Source of the DNA: Jannaschia formosa | GTDB taxonomy: Bacteria > Pseudomonadota > Alphaproteobacteria > Rhodobacterales > Rhodobacteraceae | DNA: 64,000 bases | Reading direction: 5' to 3' | Assembly: GCF_003340555.1 (NCBI RefSeq) | Contig: NZ_QPLJ01000010.1 | Coordinates: forward strand, 1-64,000 | In this document: piece after piece, positions 27,389 to 35,030 of the stretch | Position numbering within the stretch: the stretch's first letter is position 1 | Layout: the number at the start of each line of letters is the position of its first letter | Notes under the pieces: generated by a model | What the model was told of the DNA's origin: nothing | Seen by the model: only the letters and a program-made list of their open reading frames with translations | Database searches by the model: none | Position numbers and translations under genes: made by a program

Positions 27389-28340
27389 GCGCCCGATCGC
27401 CGTCACCTGCGGCGAGCCCTCGGGCGTCGGCCCCGAGGTGGTCGCCGCCGCGCGCGCGGCGCTGCCGGAACTGCCGTTCTTCGTTCTCGGAAATCCAAGC
27501 CATTTCGAAGGTTTGGGGACAGATCTTCATGTCATCGAGACGCCGGAGGCGGCGCGGACCGACGTGCTCTCGGTCCTGCCGCACGACATCCCCGGCCCGC
27601 GCCGCCCCGGCCTGCCGGATGCGGGCCAGGCGGCGGGCGTGATCTCCGCCATCGCGCGGGCGGTCGATCTGGTGCGCGACGGCGCGGCCTCGGCGCTCTG
27701 CACCGCGCCGATCCACAAGAAGGCGCTGAAGGACGGGGCCGATTTCGCCTGGCCGGGCCACACGGAATATCTCGCCGCTCTGGCGGGCAGCGCCGAGGTC
27801 GTGATGATGCTCGCCTGCCCCGAGCTGCGCGTCGTGCCGGCCACGATCCATATCGCCCTCGACGAGGTGCCCGCCGCGCTGACGCCCGAGGCGCTGGAGA
27901 CCGCGTTGCGGGTCACCCATGCCGGCCTGCGCCGCGACTTCGGCATCGCCCGCCCCCGCATCGCGGTCGCGGGGCTGAACCCACACGCCGGCGAGGGCGG
28001 CACGATGGGCCGGCAGGAACGGGAGTGGATCGACGCGCTGGTCACGCGGCTCGGCCCCGACCTCGGCTGCTTCGGTCCGCTGCCCGCCGATACGATGTTC
28101 CATGCCCGCGCCCGCGCGAGTTATGACGCGGCGGTCTGCATGTATCACGACCAGGCGCTGATCCCGATCAAGACCATCGACTTCGCGGGCGGCGTCAACG
28201 TGACGCTGGGCCTGCCCTTCATCCGCACCTCGCCCGATCACGGCACCGCCTTCGACATCGCGGGCAAGGGGCTGGCCGACCCGACCTCGATGATCGCGGC
28301 GCTGCGCATGGCCCGGGACATGGTGGAGCGCCGCGGATGA
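27381..28340 (+). CDS. pdxA: 4-hydroxythreonine-4-phosphate dehydrogenase
   Basis: 319 residues. It oxidises 4-phosphohydroxy-L-threonine in the DXP-dependent vitamin B6 pathway. Family marks: [13 protein letters not shown] at the N-terminus, [10 protein letters not shown] near 110, WPGHTEYLA (first metal His), LNPHAGEGG (second His), and [12 protein letters not shown] (third His). The start ATG 27381 lies inside the last codons of surA, so translation is probably coupled. Position between surA and rsmA is the standard surA-pdxA-rsmA order seen across proteobacteria. Confidence 0.97.
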   Translation: MAERPIAVTCGEPSGVGPEVVAAARAALPELPFFVLGNPSHFEGLGTDLHVIETPEAARTDVLSVLPHDIPGPRRPGLPDAGQAAGVISAIARAVDLVRDGAASALCTAPIHKKALKDGADFAWPGHTEYLAALAGSAEVVMMLACPELRVVPATIHIALDEVPAALTPEALETALRVTHAGLRRDFGIARPRIAVAGLNPHAGEGGTMGRQEREWIDALVTRLGPDLGCFGPLPADTMFHARARASYDAAVCMYHDQALIPIKTIDFAGGVNVTLGLPFIRTSPDHGTAFDIAGKGLADPTSMIAALRMARDMVERRG

Positions 28341-28358
28341 GCCTCCCCCTTCGATGCT

Positions 28359-28398
28359 CCGCAAATATGCCGGGGGGTGCGGGGGGCTGGCCCCCCGC
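28359..28398. repeat. Intergenic repeat with hairpin (copy 2)
   Basis: The head CCGCAAATATGCCGG (28359-28373) is followed by a 9-bp hairpin GCGGGGGGC/GCCCCCCGC (28379-28398). The head matches the element at 13387 in 13 of 15 positions and the head-then-palindrome layout is the same. It lies in the 103-bp gap between pdxA and rsmA. Confidence 0.55.
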
Positions 28399-28443
28399 TT
28401 CCGGCCCGTTGCGCACCGCGGCGCCGATTCGACGCTCCGAACC

Positions 28444-29280
28444 ATGATCGACGCTCTGCCGCCCCTGCGCGAGGTGATCGCCACGCATGACCTGCGGGCG
28501 AAGAAGTCGATGGGGCAGAACTTCCTTCTCGACCTGAACCTCACCGCGCGGATCGCGCGCCTCTCGGGACCGCTGGAGGGCGCGCAGGTGCTGGAGGTCG
28601 GCCCGGGGCCGGGCGGCCTCACGCGCGGGTTGCTCGCAGAAGGGGCTGGCCATGTGCTCGCCGTCGAGAAGGACGCGCGCTGCCTGCCCGCTCTGGCCGA
28701 GATCGCCGCGGCCTATCCCGGTCGCCTGACCGTGCTGAACGGCGACGCGCTGGAGGTGGACGCCGCCGCCCATCTGTCGGCGCCGTGGCGCGTCGTGGCC
28801 AACCTCCCCTACAACGTGGGGACCGAGCTTCTGGTCCGCTGGCTCACCCCGGCGTCCTGGCCGCCACCCTGGCAGAGCCTGACGCTGATGTTCCAGAAGG
28901 AGGTGGCGGAGCGGATCGTCGCGGCGCCGGGCAACAAGGCCTACGGTCGGCTCGCCGTGCTGGCGCAATGGCGCTGCGACGTGCGGATCGCGATGACCCT
29001 GCCGCCGGAGGCCTTCAGCCCGCCGCCCAAGGTGCATTCTGCCGTCGTGCATCTGACCGCCCTTCCCGCGCCGCGCCACGAGGCCGATCCGGCCGTGCTG
29101 GAACGCGTGGTGGCGATGGGCTTCAACCAGCGCCGCAAGATGCTGCGCGCCGCGCTGAAGGGGCTTGGCCCGGATATCGAGGACCGGCTGCGCGCCGCCG
29201 GCATCCCGCCCACGGAACGGGCGGAGCGGGTCGGGCTGGAGGCCTGGTGCGCGCTGGCCCGCTCGGTGGCGCAGGCCTGA
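28444..29280 (+). CDS. rsmA: 16S rRNA dimethyladenosine transferase
   Basis: 278 residues. It dimethylates A1518 and A1519 of 16S rRNA using S-adenosylmethionine, a late small-subunit assembly step. It shows [20 protein letters not shown], motif [16 protein letters not shown], the acidic [11 protein letters not shown], the catalytic NLPYNVG, and the C-terminal [15 protein letters not shown]. The frame opens at 28354 inside the intergenic repeat, but ATG 28444 gives the canonical [17 protein letters not shown]. Separation from pdxA by the repeat may loosen coupling compared with the rest of the operon. Confidence 0.97.
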   Translation: MIDALPPLREVIATHDLRAKKSMGQNFLLDLNLTARIARLSGPLEGAQVLEVGPGPGGLTRGLLAEGAGHVLAVEKDARCLPALAEIAAAYPGRLTVLNGDALEVDAAAHLSAPWRVVANLPYNVGTELLVRWLTPASWPPPWQSLTLMFQKEVAERIVAAPGNKAYGRLAVLAQWRCDVRIAMTLPPEAFSPPPKVHSAVVHLTALPAPRHEADPAVLERVVAMGFNQRRKMLRAALKGLGPDIEDRLRAAGIPPTERAERVGLEAWCALARSVAQA

Positions 29281-29301
29281 GGCCTTCGCCCGGGCGGCGG
29301 C

Positions 29302-30108
29302 TCAGGCCTCTTCGGACGGGTGCTCGACGGCAGGGGCCGACTGGGCTTCGTCCTCGGCGGGCGCCTTGCGCCGGGTCCGGCTGCGCTTGGGCTTATCGGC
29401 GGTCTCAGCCGGGGCCTCGCCCTGCGGCTCCTCGGTCGCGGGCTTGGCCTTGGCGCGGCTGCGCGTCCTTGCGGGCTTCGGCTGCTGGTCCGCGGCGGAC
29501 GGCTGATCGGAGGCCGATTCGGGCGTCTCGACCAGCCCGGTCTCGGCCTCGCCACTGTCGATCACGTCACCCGTCTCGGGCTGACGCTCGGAAGACCGGT
29601 CGCGGCGCCGGTTACGGCCGCCCTGCGACCCCTGATCGCCGCCTTGGCTGCCCTGCTGGTTGCCCTGGCCACCCTGCTGGTTGCCCGGGTTCCCCTGCTG
29701 GTTGCCCTGATTGCCCGGCTGGCCGGTGTGCCCGCCCTGGTTGCCACCGCCCTGGTTCTGGCCGCCTTGGTTGCCACCGCCCTGATTGGCGCCACCCTGA
29801 TTGGCGCCACCCTGATTCTGGCCGCCTTGGTAGCCTCCCTGCTGCTGACGCGCGTCGATCTCCTTCTGCGCGGCGGCGAGCATGCGGGTGTAATGCTCCG
29901 CGTGCTGCTGGAAGTTCTCGACGGCGACCCGGTCGCCGGAGAGCTGCGCATCGCGGGCGAGCTGGTTGTACTTGTCGATGATCTGCTGCGGCGTGCCGCG
30001 CACCTTGCCCTCCGGCCCCGAGCTGTCGAAGACGCGGTTGACGATGTTCCCGCCCTGGGGCCGGTTGTTGCGGTTCTTGTTGCGCGAGCGCGACTTGGAA
30101 CTTCTCAT
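29302..30108 (-). CDS. DUF4167 protein with Gly/Asn/Gln repeats and basic tail
   Basis: 268 residues. The N-terminus MRSSKSRSRNKNRNNRPQG is strongly basic and leads into the DUF4167 core (about 18-88: NIVNRVFDSSGPEGKVRGT, then AQLSGDRVAVENFQQHAEHY). Residues about 88-165 are built from NQGG-, QGNQ- and GNQQG-type repeats, followed by GRNRRRDR and an acidic/lysine-rich tail. The domain is common in alphaproteobacteria; its function is not established to my knowledge. Basic ends plus a low-complexity middle suggest an RNA-associated, possibly condensate-forming protein, but that is inference. Bases before the ATG read TATCCCTCC, the opposite of a ribosome site, which is odd. It is convergent with rsmA. 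Confidence 0.85.
   Translation of the reverse strand: MRSSKSRSRNKNRNNRPQGGNIVNRVFDSSGPEGKVRGTPQQIIDKYNQLARDAQLSGDRVAVENFQQHAEHYTRMLAAAQKEIDARQQQGGYQGGQNQGGANQGGANQGGGNQGGQNQGGGNQGGHTGQPGNQGNQQGNPGNQQGGQGNQQGSQGGDQGSQGGRNRRRDRSSERQPETGDVIDSGEAETGLVETPESASDQPSAADQQPKPARTRSRAKAKPATEEPQGEAPAETADKPKRSRTRRKAPAEDEAQSAPAVEHPSEEA
29612..29846 (-). repeat. Tandem repeat tract encoding NQGG/GNQQG units
   Basis: On this strand the tract repeats units such as CACCCTGATTGGCGC and GTTGCCACCGCCCTGGTT. Units of 15-30 bases encode Asn-Gln-Gly-Gly-type motifs in the DUF4167 protein. The near-identical DNA units suggest growth and shrinkage by slippage or unequal recombination. Confidence 0.75.
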
Positions 30109-30240
30109 GGAGGGATAATGTCCGCTTTGACTTTGCCGTGGACCTTGCCCGCGTCGGTGCGGGTCAGGGGGTCCGGGTTTCTCGGGCGTCGCACCCGGGG
30201 CGGAGGCCATGCCATCCGTCGTCCACTGGGTGCATAGGGG

Positions 30241-31038
30241 TTATGGGTGCCGGAACGGCCGGATACAAGTCGAATAATGCGCCTGTCGCGGGATTTTGCC
30301 GCAAACGACGCGGTTTCTGCCGTCGAGATCGGTCTGGACCCGAAGATCGGCCAGCCCGGCTTGCCGAAACAGGTCCTGGACGGGGTCTGCCTGCGTCGGG
30401 CCGATCTCGACCATCAGCCGTCCACCGGGCGCGAGTCGCGCAGGCGCGTCGCGGGCGATGACGCGGTAGGCGTCCAATCCGTCCCCGCCCGGGGTCAGCG
30501 CCGCATGCGGCTCGCGCAGGACTTCGGGGGAAAGCCCGGCCATCTCGGCGGCGGCGATGTAGGGCGGGTTGGAGACGATCAGGTCGAAGGCCCCGTCGAT
30601 ACCCGACAGCCAGTCGGCCCGGCGGAAGGTCGCGCGGGCGGCGAGGCCCAGGGCTTCGGCGTTGCGCCGCGCGACCGCAAGCGCCGCCTCGGAGATGTCG
30701 GTCCCCAGCCCCTGCGCCTCGGGCCGCGCGGCCAGCAGCGACAGCAGGATACAGCCGGACCCGGTGCCGAGATCGAGCACGGTCGTAAGCTCGCCTTCCA
30801 GCGCCGCCTCGACCAGCGTCTCGGTCTCGGGGCGGGGGTCGAGCACGTCGGGCGTGACCTCGAACTCATGCGCCCAGAAGGCGCGGCGGCCGAGGATGTG
30901 CGACACCGGCTCCCGCGCGGCGCGGCGGGCGACGGCCTCGTCCAGCCCGGCGCCGTCGAAGGCGCGGCGCAGGCGGCGCAGGTCGCCTTCGGGGTCGGGG
31001 ACGCCCGCGGCCCGCAGCCGCGCGAGCGCGTCGCTCAC
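30241..31038 (-). CDS. prmC: Peptide chain release factor N5-glutamine methyltransferase
   Basis: 265 residues. It methylates the glutamine of the GGQ motif in release factors, improving termination. It has the N-terminal helical domain with [19 protein letters not shown] and [13 protein letters not shown], the SAM motif [15 protein letters not shown], and the catalytic NPPYI (in [14 protein letters not shown]). The start is GTG 31038, overlapping the prfA stop as GTGA, so it is coupled to its substrate gene. The C-terminal tail ([17 protein letters not shown]) is unusually basic and lies beyond the normal end of the fold. Confidence 0.95.
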   Translation of the reverse strand: MSDALARLRAAGVPDPEGDLRRLRRAFDGAGLDEAVARRAAREPVSHILGRRAFWAHEFEVTPDVLDPRPETETLVEAALEGELTTVLDLGTGSGCILLSLLAARPEAQGLGTDISEAALAVARRNAEALGLAARATFRRADWLSGIDGAFDLIVSNPPYIAAAEMAGLSPEVLREPHAALTPGGDGLDAYRVIARDAPARLAPGGRLMVEIGPTQADPVQDLFRQAGLADLRVQTDLDGRNRVVCGKIPRQAHYSTCIRPFRHP

Positions 31039-32090
31039 GCGCCCATCTCGGCCAGCAGCGCCGCCTGCCGGTCGGCGATCAGCGCGTCTATGATCCCGTC
31101 GAGATCGCCCTGCATCACCTGCCCCAGCGAATAGAGCGTCAGGTTGATCCGGTGGTCGGTCATTCGCCCCTGCGGGAAGTTGTAGGTCCGGATCCGCTCC
31201 GACCGGTCGCCGCTGCCGACCTGGGCGCGGCGGTCGGCGGAGCGCTCGGCATCGGCAGCGGCGCGCTGCGCGTCGTAGAGTCGCGCGCGCAGCACCTGCA
31301 TGGCGATGTCGCGGTTGCGATGCTGGGACTTCTCGGACGAGGTCACCACGATCCCGGTCGGCAGGTGGGTGATGCGCACGGCCGAATCGGTGGTGTTGAC
31401 GTGCTGGCCGCCTGCCCCGCTGGACCGCATCGTGTCGATGCGGATGTCGCTGGCCGGAATGTCGATGTCGACCGCCTCGGCCTCGGGCAGCACGGCGACG
31501 GTCGCGGCCGAAGTATGGATGCGGCCGCCCGATTCGGTGGCGGGGACGCGCTGGACGCGGTGCACGCCGCTCTCGAACTTGAGGCGGGCGAAGACGTTCT
31601 CGCCCTCGATCCGGGCGACCAGCTCCTTCACGCCGCCCAGGTCCGTCTCCTGCCGCTCCACCACCTCCATGCGCCAGCCGCGCGCCTCCGCGTAGCGGCG
31701 ATACATCTGCTCCAGGTCGCCGGCGAAGAGCGCGGCCTCCTCGCCCCCGGTGCCGGGCCGGATCTCGAGGATGGCGGGGCGGGCATCGGCCTCGTCGCGG
31801 GGCAGCAGGGCGATCTGCAGGTCCGCCTCGGCGCGCTCCAGCCGGTCGTCGAGGTCGGCGATCTCGGCCCGGGCCAGCGCCGCCATCTCCGGGTCGGCGA
31901 GCAGCGCCTCGGCCTCGTCGCGCTGGATGCGCAGCGCGCGCCAGGCGCGGGCCTGCTCTGCCACGGGGCGGGCCTCGGCATATTCGCGCGTCAGCTCGCC
32001 GATCTCGCTTGGCCCCGGCCCGGCGTTGAGCCGCGCTTCGAGATACTCGAAACGCGCGAGAATCTGGTCGAGACGGTCGGCGGGGATCAT
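31035..32090 (-). CDS. prfA: Peptide chain release factor 1
   Basis: 351 residues, slightly short of E. coli RF1 (360). It reads UAA and UAG stop codons. Key motifs are the GGQ loop in [17 protein letters not shown] near 225 and the domain architecture with the N-terminal helical domain ([12 protein letters not shown]). The stop-codon reading motif region is [22 protein letters not shown] 32090 ([10 protein letters not shown]) is chosen over upstream 32117. prmC follows with a 4-bp overlap, the classical prfA-prmC pair. The next genes upstream (DUF6314, dgkA) are 52 bp away on the same strand. Confidence 0.97.
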   Translation of the reverse strand: MIPADRLDQILARFEYLEARLNAGPGPSEIGELTREYAEARPVAEQARAWRALRIQRDEAEALLADPEMAALARAEIADLDDRLERAEADLQIALLPRDEADARPAILEIRPGTGGEEAALFAGDLEQMYRRYAEARGWRMEVVERQETDLGGVKELVARIEGENVFARLKFESGVHRVQRVPATESGGRIHTSAATVAVLPEAEAVDIDIPASDIRIDTMRSSGAGGQHVNTTDSAVRITHLPTGIVVTSSEKSQHRNRDIAMQVLRARLYDAQRAAADAERSADRRAQVGSGDRSERIRTYNFPQGRMTDHRINLTLYSLGQVMQGDLDGIIDALIADRQAALLAEMGA

Positions 32091-32142
32091 CGTGCGGCAA
32101 TGGGGCCAGACGGGCAAAGGGTCAAGAGCGGGCCGCGTCCGG

Positions 32143-32538
32143 TCAGGGCCGCCGGTATCGCGTCAGCGCCCGGTAGTCCTTGCGCGGCCCCGTCACCCGC
32201 CAGCGCACCGACCAGCAGGGCCAGGCCGAGACGTCATAGCGCAGGCGGTAGTCGTCGGGCGGGCAATCGTGCCGGGCCTCCCGTTCCGGCCAGAACCGGT
32301 GGAACGGCCGCCCGTCGCCGAAGGCGACCATGATGGCCGCGCCGTCCTGGTGCCAGAGCGTCTCGCGCCGCGCCTCGAATCCCGTCCCGCCCTGCGTGAG
32401 CCGGCCGGCCTCGATGCAGCGCATCCCGCTGCCCTCCGGGTGCCAGAGCGCGGTCCCCCGGAACCGCGCCACCACGCCGTCGGCGTGGCGGATGACCCGG
32501 GCGACGGACCAGGGTCCGGCGAGGTCCGCGACCCTCAT
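32143..32538 (-). CDS. DUF6314-family protein
   Basis: 131 residues, predicted mostly beta strands. It begins [19 protein letters not shown] and contains [57 protein letters not shown] and W-rich [17 protein letters not shown]. This resembles the small DUF6314 family seen in Rhodobacterales, a lipocalin-like barrel of unknown function; the assignment is from memory of its W/G pattern. The start overlaps the dgkA stop as ATGA, so it is coupled to dgkA. No signal peptide, so cytosolic. Confidence 0.65.
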   Translation of the reverse strand: MRVADLAGPWSVARVIRHADGVVARFRGTALWHPEGSGMRCIEAGRLTQGGTGFEARRETLWHQDGAAIMVAFGDGRPFHRFWPEREARHDCPPDDYRLRYDVSAWPCWSVRWRVTGPRKDYRALTRYRRP

Positions 32539-32918
32539 TCCAGAAGCGCGTCGACTACCGCCCAGACCGCATGCCCGCCGAAGATCAGAAGCGCGCTGAA
32601 CACCGCGAAGGAGCCGAGGTCCTTCGCATGCTTCGCGAACTCGCTGATCTCGGGCGAGACGCGGTCGACGATCAGCTCGATCGCGGTGTTGAGCGCCTCG
32701 ATCCCCAGCGAGGCCAGCCACAGCGCAATGGCCACCGCCCACTGGATCGCCCCGACCCCGGAAAGCGCGAAAGCCAGCGCCGTCGCCCCCATCATCGCCG
32801 TCTGCAGCCGCGCCGCGCGCTGGGTCATCAGGTAGCGCCCCCCGGCCAGCGAGTAGCCCAGCGTGTCCCAGACATGCGCCGCGACGGGCTTCGTTCCCTT
32901 CGGCGGCGGCTGGGTCAT
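32535..32918 (-). CDS. dgkA: Diacylglycerol kinase (DgkA family)
   Basis: 127 residues with three hydrophobic segments (about 46-62, 66-84, 105-125). The active-site block EALNTAIELIVDRVSPE carries the conserved E, N, E and D residues of bacterial DgkA, and AKDLGSFAVFSALL is the family D/A pattern of the third helix. It phosphorylates diacylglycerol at the inner membrane, recycling lipid released by periplasmic glucan or LPS modification. ATG 32918 has AAGGGAA upstream; the frame upstream of it is non-coding. It is divergent from purB with a 61-bp gap holding both promoters. Confidence 0.92.
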   Translation of the reverse strand: MTQPPPKGTKPVAAHVWDTLGYSLAGGRYLMTQRAARLQTAMMGATALAFALSGVGAIQWAVAIALWLASLGIEALNTAIELIVDRVSPEISEFAKHAKDLGSFAVFSALLIFGGHAVWAVVDALLE

Positions 32919-32979
32919 GGGCGTTCCCTTTCGGGCCGGGTCGGCGTAACAGGCGCGCGTCCGCAAGAGAGGCCCGCGC

Positions 32980-34284
32980 ATGATCCCCCGCTACTCCCGC
33001 CCCGAGATGGTGTCCATATGGTCGCCCGAGACGAAGTTCCGCATCTGGTTCGAGATCGAGGCCCATGCCTGCGACGCCATGGCCGAGCTGGGGGTCATTC
33101 CGAAGGAGAATGCGGAAGCCGTCTGGAAGGCGAAGGACGTGGAGTTCGACGTCGCCCGGATCGACGAGATAGAGGCCGTGACCAAGCATGACGTGATCGC
33201 CTTCCTGACCCACCTAGCGGAGCATGTGGGGGCCGAGGAGGCGCGCTTCGTCCACCAGGGCATGACCTCGTCGGACGTGCTGGACACCTGCCTCAACGTG
33301 CAGTTGACCCGCGCCGCCGACATCCTGATCGCCGACCTCGAGGCGCTGCTCGCCGCGCTGAAGCGCCGCGCGATGGAGCACAAGGACACGATCCGCGTCG
33401 GCCGCAGCCACGGCATCCATGCGGAGCCGACGACGATGGGCCTGACCTTCGCCCGCTTCCACGCCGAGATGGACCGCAACCTGCGCCGGATGAAGACCGC
33501 GCGCGAAGAGGTGGCGACGGGGGCCATCTCCGGCGCGGTGGGGACCTTCGCCAATATCGACCCGCGCGTCGAGGAGCATGTCTGCGCGCAGATGGGCCTC
33601 ACGCCCGAGCCGATCAGCACGCAGGTCATCCCGCGCGACCGCCATGCCGCCTTCTTCGCGACGCTGGGCGTGATCGCCAGCAGCATCGAGAACGTCGCCA
33701 CCGAGATCCGGCACATGCAGCGCACCGAGGTGCTGGAGGGGGCGGAGTTCTTCTCGCTGGGCCAGAAGGGATCGTCGGCGATGCCGCACAAGAAGAACCC
33801 GGTCCTGACCGAGAACCTGACCGGTCTCGCCCGGCTGGTTCGCGGCATGGTCGTGCCGGCGCTGGAGAACGTCGCGCTCTGGCACGAGCGCGACATCTCC
33901 CATTCCTCGGTCGAGCGGATGATCGGGCCGGACGCCACGATCACGCTGGACTTCGCGCTGGCCCGGCTGACCGGCGTGATCGACAAGATGCTGATCTTCC
34001 CCGACAACATGCGCGCCAACATGGACACCTTCCCGGGGCTCGTGATGTCGCAGCGCGTCCTTCTGGCGCTGACGCAGGCAGGCGTTTCGCGCGAGGACGC
34101 CTATGCGATGGTGCAGCGCAATGCGCTGAAGGTCTGGGAGGAGCGGGTCGACTTCCGCGAGCAGCTTCTGGCGGACGAGGCGGTGGTCGAGGCGCTGGGA
34201 CGCGAGGCGATCGAGGCGCAGTTCGACGAGGGCTACCATACGAAGCATGTCGACACGATCTTCGCGCGCGTCTTCGGCGAGTGA
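32980..34284 (+). CDS. purB: Adenylosuccinate lyase
   Basis: 434 residues. It performs two eliminations of fumarate in purine synthesis (SAICAR to AICAR, adenylosuccinate to AMP). Fumarase/aspartase fold: GMTSSDVLDTCLNVQL near 88-103, catalytic His in GRSHGIHAEPTT near 140, and the signature loop SSAMPHKKNPVLTEN near 265-280 with the catalytic Ser. AAGAGAGG precedes ATG 32980. Two stem-loops and a small secreted-protein gene follow. It is divergent from dgkA. Confidence 0.98.
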   Translation: MIPRYSRPEMVSIWSPETKFRIWFEIEAHACDAMAELGVIPKENAEAVWKAKDVEFDVARIDEIEAVTKHDVIAFLTHLAEHVGAEEARFVHQGMTSSDVLDTCLNVQLTRAADILIADLEALLAALKRRAMEHKDTIRVGRSHGIHAEPTTMGLTFARFHAEMDRNLRRMKTAREEVATGAISGAVGTFANIDPRVEEHVCAQMGLTPEPISTQVIPRDRHAAFFATLGVIASSIENVATEIRHMQRTEVLEGAEFFSLGQKGSSAMPHKKNPVLTENLTGLARLVRGMVVPALENVALWHERDISHSSVERMIGPDATITLDFALARLTGVIDKMLIFPDNMRANMDTFPGLVMSQRVLLALTQAGVSREDAYAMVQRNALKVWEERVDFREQLLADEAVVEALGREAIEAQFDEGYHTKHVDTIFARVFGE

Positions 34285-34304
34285 GCGGATAGCACTTTCT
34301 TGCG

Positions 34305-34352
34305 GCAGGGGCGCGGAATCTTCGTCGAAGACGCCGCATTTCGCACCCCTGC
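34305..34352. other. Three-tier stem-loop between purB and the small secreted protein
   Basis: Outer GCAGGGG/CCCCTGC (34305-34311 with 34346-34352), middle GCGG/CCGC (34313-34316 with 34334-34337) and inner TCTTC/GAAGA (34319-34323 with 34327-34331) stack into one 48-nt structure starting 20 bases after the purB stop. No T-run follows. It could stabilise the purB transcript 3' end or form the leader of the next gene. Confidence 0.4.
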
Positions 34353-34425
34353 GACAGAATGGTGTTTTGCCTGCCGCGCCGGCCACGCTACCGTAGCGTC
34401 ACGCAACAATCTGACGGAGACGACG

Positions 34426-34596
34426 ATGACCAAGATGAAGACGATCCTCGCCGCCGCCGCCCTCGTGGCCGCGCCCGGGCTGGCCTCTGCCCAGTGCAAC
34501 TGGGGCAAGATGGAGCAGCAGGTGACCATGTCCTGCGCGCCAGGCACGACCTGGGACGCGACCGCCGGGACCTGCGTGCCCGAAGCGACCAGCTGA
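34426..34596 (+). CDS. Small secreted cysteine-containing protein
   Basis: 56 residues: a signal peptide (1 to about 22, MTKMKTILAAAALVAAPGLASA) followed by a 34-residue mature peptide, C-N-W-G to C-x-x-G-T-T-W-D-x-x-x-G-T-C-V-P. The C-x-P-G-x-x-W-D-x-x-x-G-x-C spacing recalls the C-terminal half of chitin-binding (CBM14/peritrophin-A-like) modules, but the domain is too short to be a full CBM14. ACGGAGA lies 7-13 bases before the ATG. I recall similar small proteins next to purB in Rhodobacterales, sometimes mis-named adenylosuccinate lyase by neighbourhood. Function unknown. Confidence 0.72.
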   Translation: MTKMKTILAAAALVAAPGLASAQCNWGKMEQQVTMSCAPGTTWDATAGTCVPEATS

Positions 34597-34622
34597 TCCC
34601 CCGGACAAGCGATCGGGAACGG

Positions 34623-34650
34623 ACGGGCCCGGCGGGAACGCCGGGCCCGT
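34623..34650 (+). terminator. Perfect 12-bp hairpin after the small secreted-protein gene
   Basis: ACGGGCCCGGCG (34623-34634), loop GGAA, CGCCGGGCCCGT (34639-34650). It is a perfect stem with a stable GNRA-type loop, starting 27 bases after the stop. The following bases are TCGCGTT, so the T-run is poor. The possible start of the next gene lies only 6 bases further on. Confidence 0.65.
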
Positions 34651-34655
34651 TCGCG

Positions 34656-35030
34656 TTGGCGACCATCTTGACGACCTTCGGGCGGGCCGGCCTCGCCTCC
34701 CTCTTCCTGCTCGGCGCCTTCTACAAGGCGACCGATCCCGCCGGCTGGAGTGCGGAGTTGCAGTCGGTCGGCCTGCCCGGCGCCCTGATCTGGGGCGTGA
34801 TCGCCTTCGAGGCACTGGGCGGCGCGGCGCTATTGCATGGAGGACGCCCGGCGGTCGCGGCGGGGCTGGCCTTTGCCGTCTACATCCTGCCGATCAATGC
34901 GCTGTTCTATCCCTTCTGGGCCACGGAGGGCGACATCGCGCGGCTTCAGGCGTCGGCCTTCTTCAAGAACGTCGCGCTGATCGGCGCCCTGCTCCACGTC
35001 GCAGGGCGCGAGGCGACGCCGGCCAGATAG
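34656..35030 (+). CDS. DoxX-like small membrane protein
   Basis: About 124 residues with four hydrophobic segments (about 8-22, 34-58, 62-82, 96-115). The pattern TTFGRAGLASLFLLGAFYKATDP, EALGGAALLHGGRPAVAAG, LPINALFYPFWA and FFKNVALIGALLHV matches the DoxX/MauE-like family of four-helix membrane proteins. These have diverse or unknown roles, often redox linked. No ATG fits; TTG 34656 or TTG 34668 are the candidates, neither with a good ribosome site, and both lie right after the strong hairpin. Its last 85 bp overlap the 3' end of guaD on the opposite strand. Confidence 0.68.
   Translation: MATILTTFGRAGLASLFLLGAFYKATDPAGWSAELQSVGLPGALIWGVIAFEALGGAALLHGGRPAVAAGLAFAVYILPINALFYPFWATEGDIARLQASAFFKNVALIGALLHVAGREATPAR

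Noticed and set aside
29612-29846. CRISPR-like regular repeats
   Set aside because: Units are coding, uneven in spacing, have no spacers of unique sequence and encode Gly/Asn/Gln repeats of the DUF4167 protein; no cas genes.
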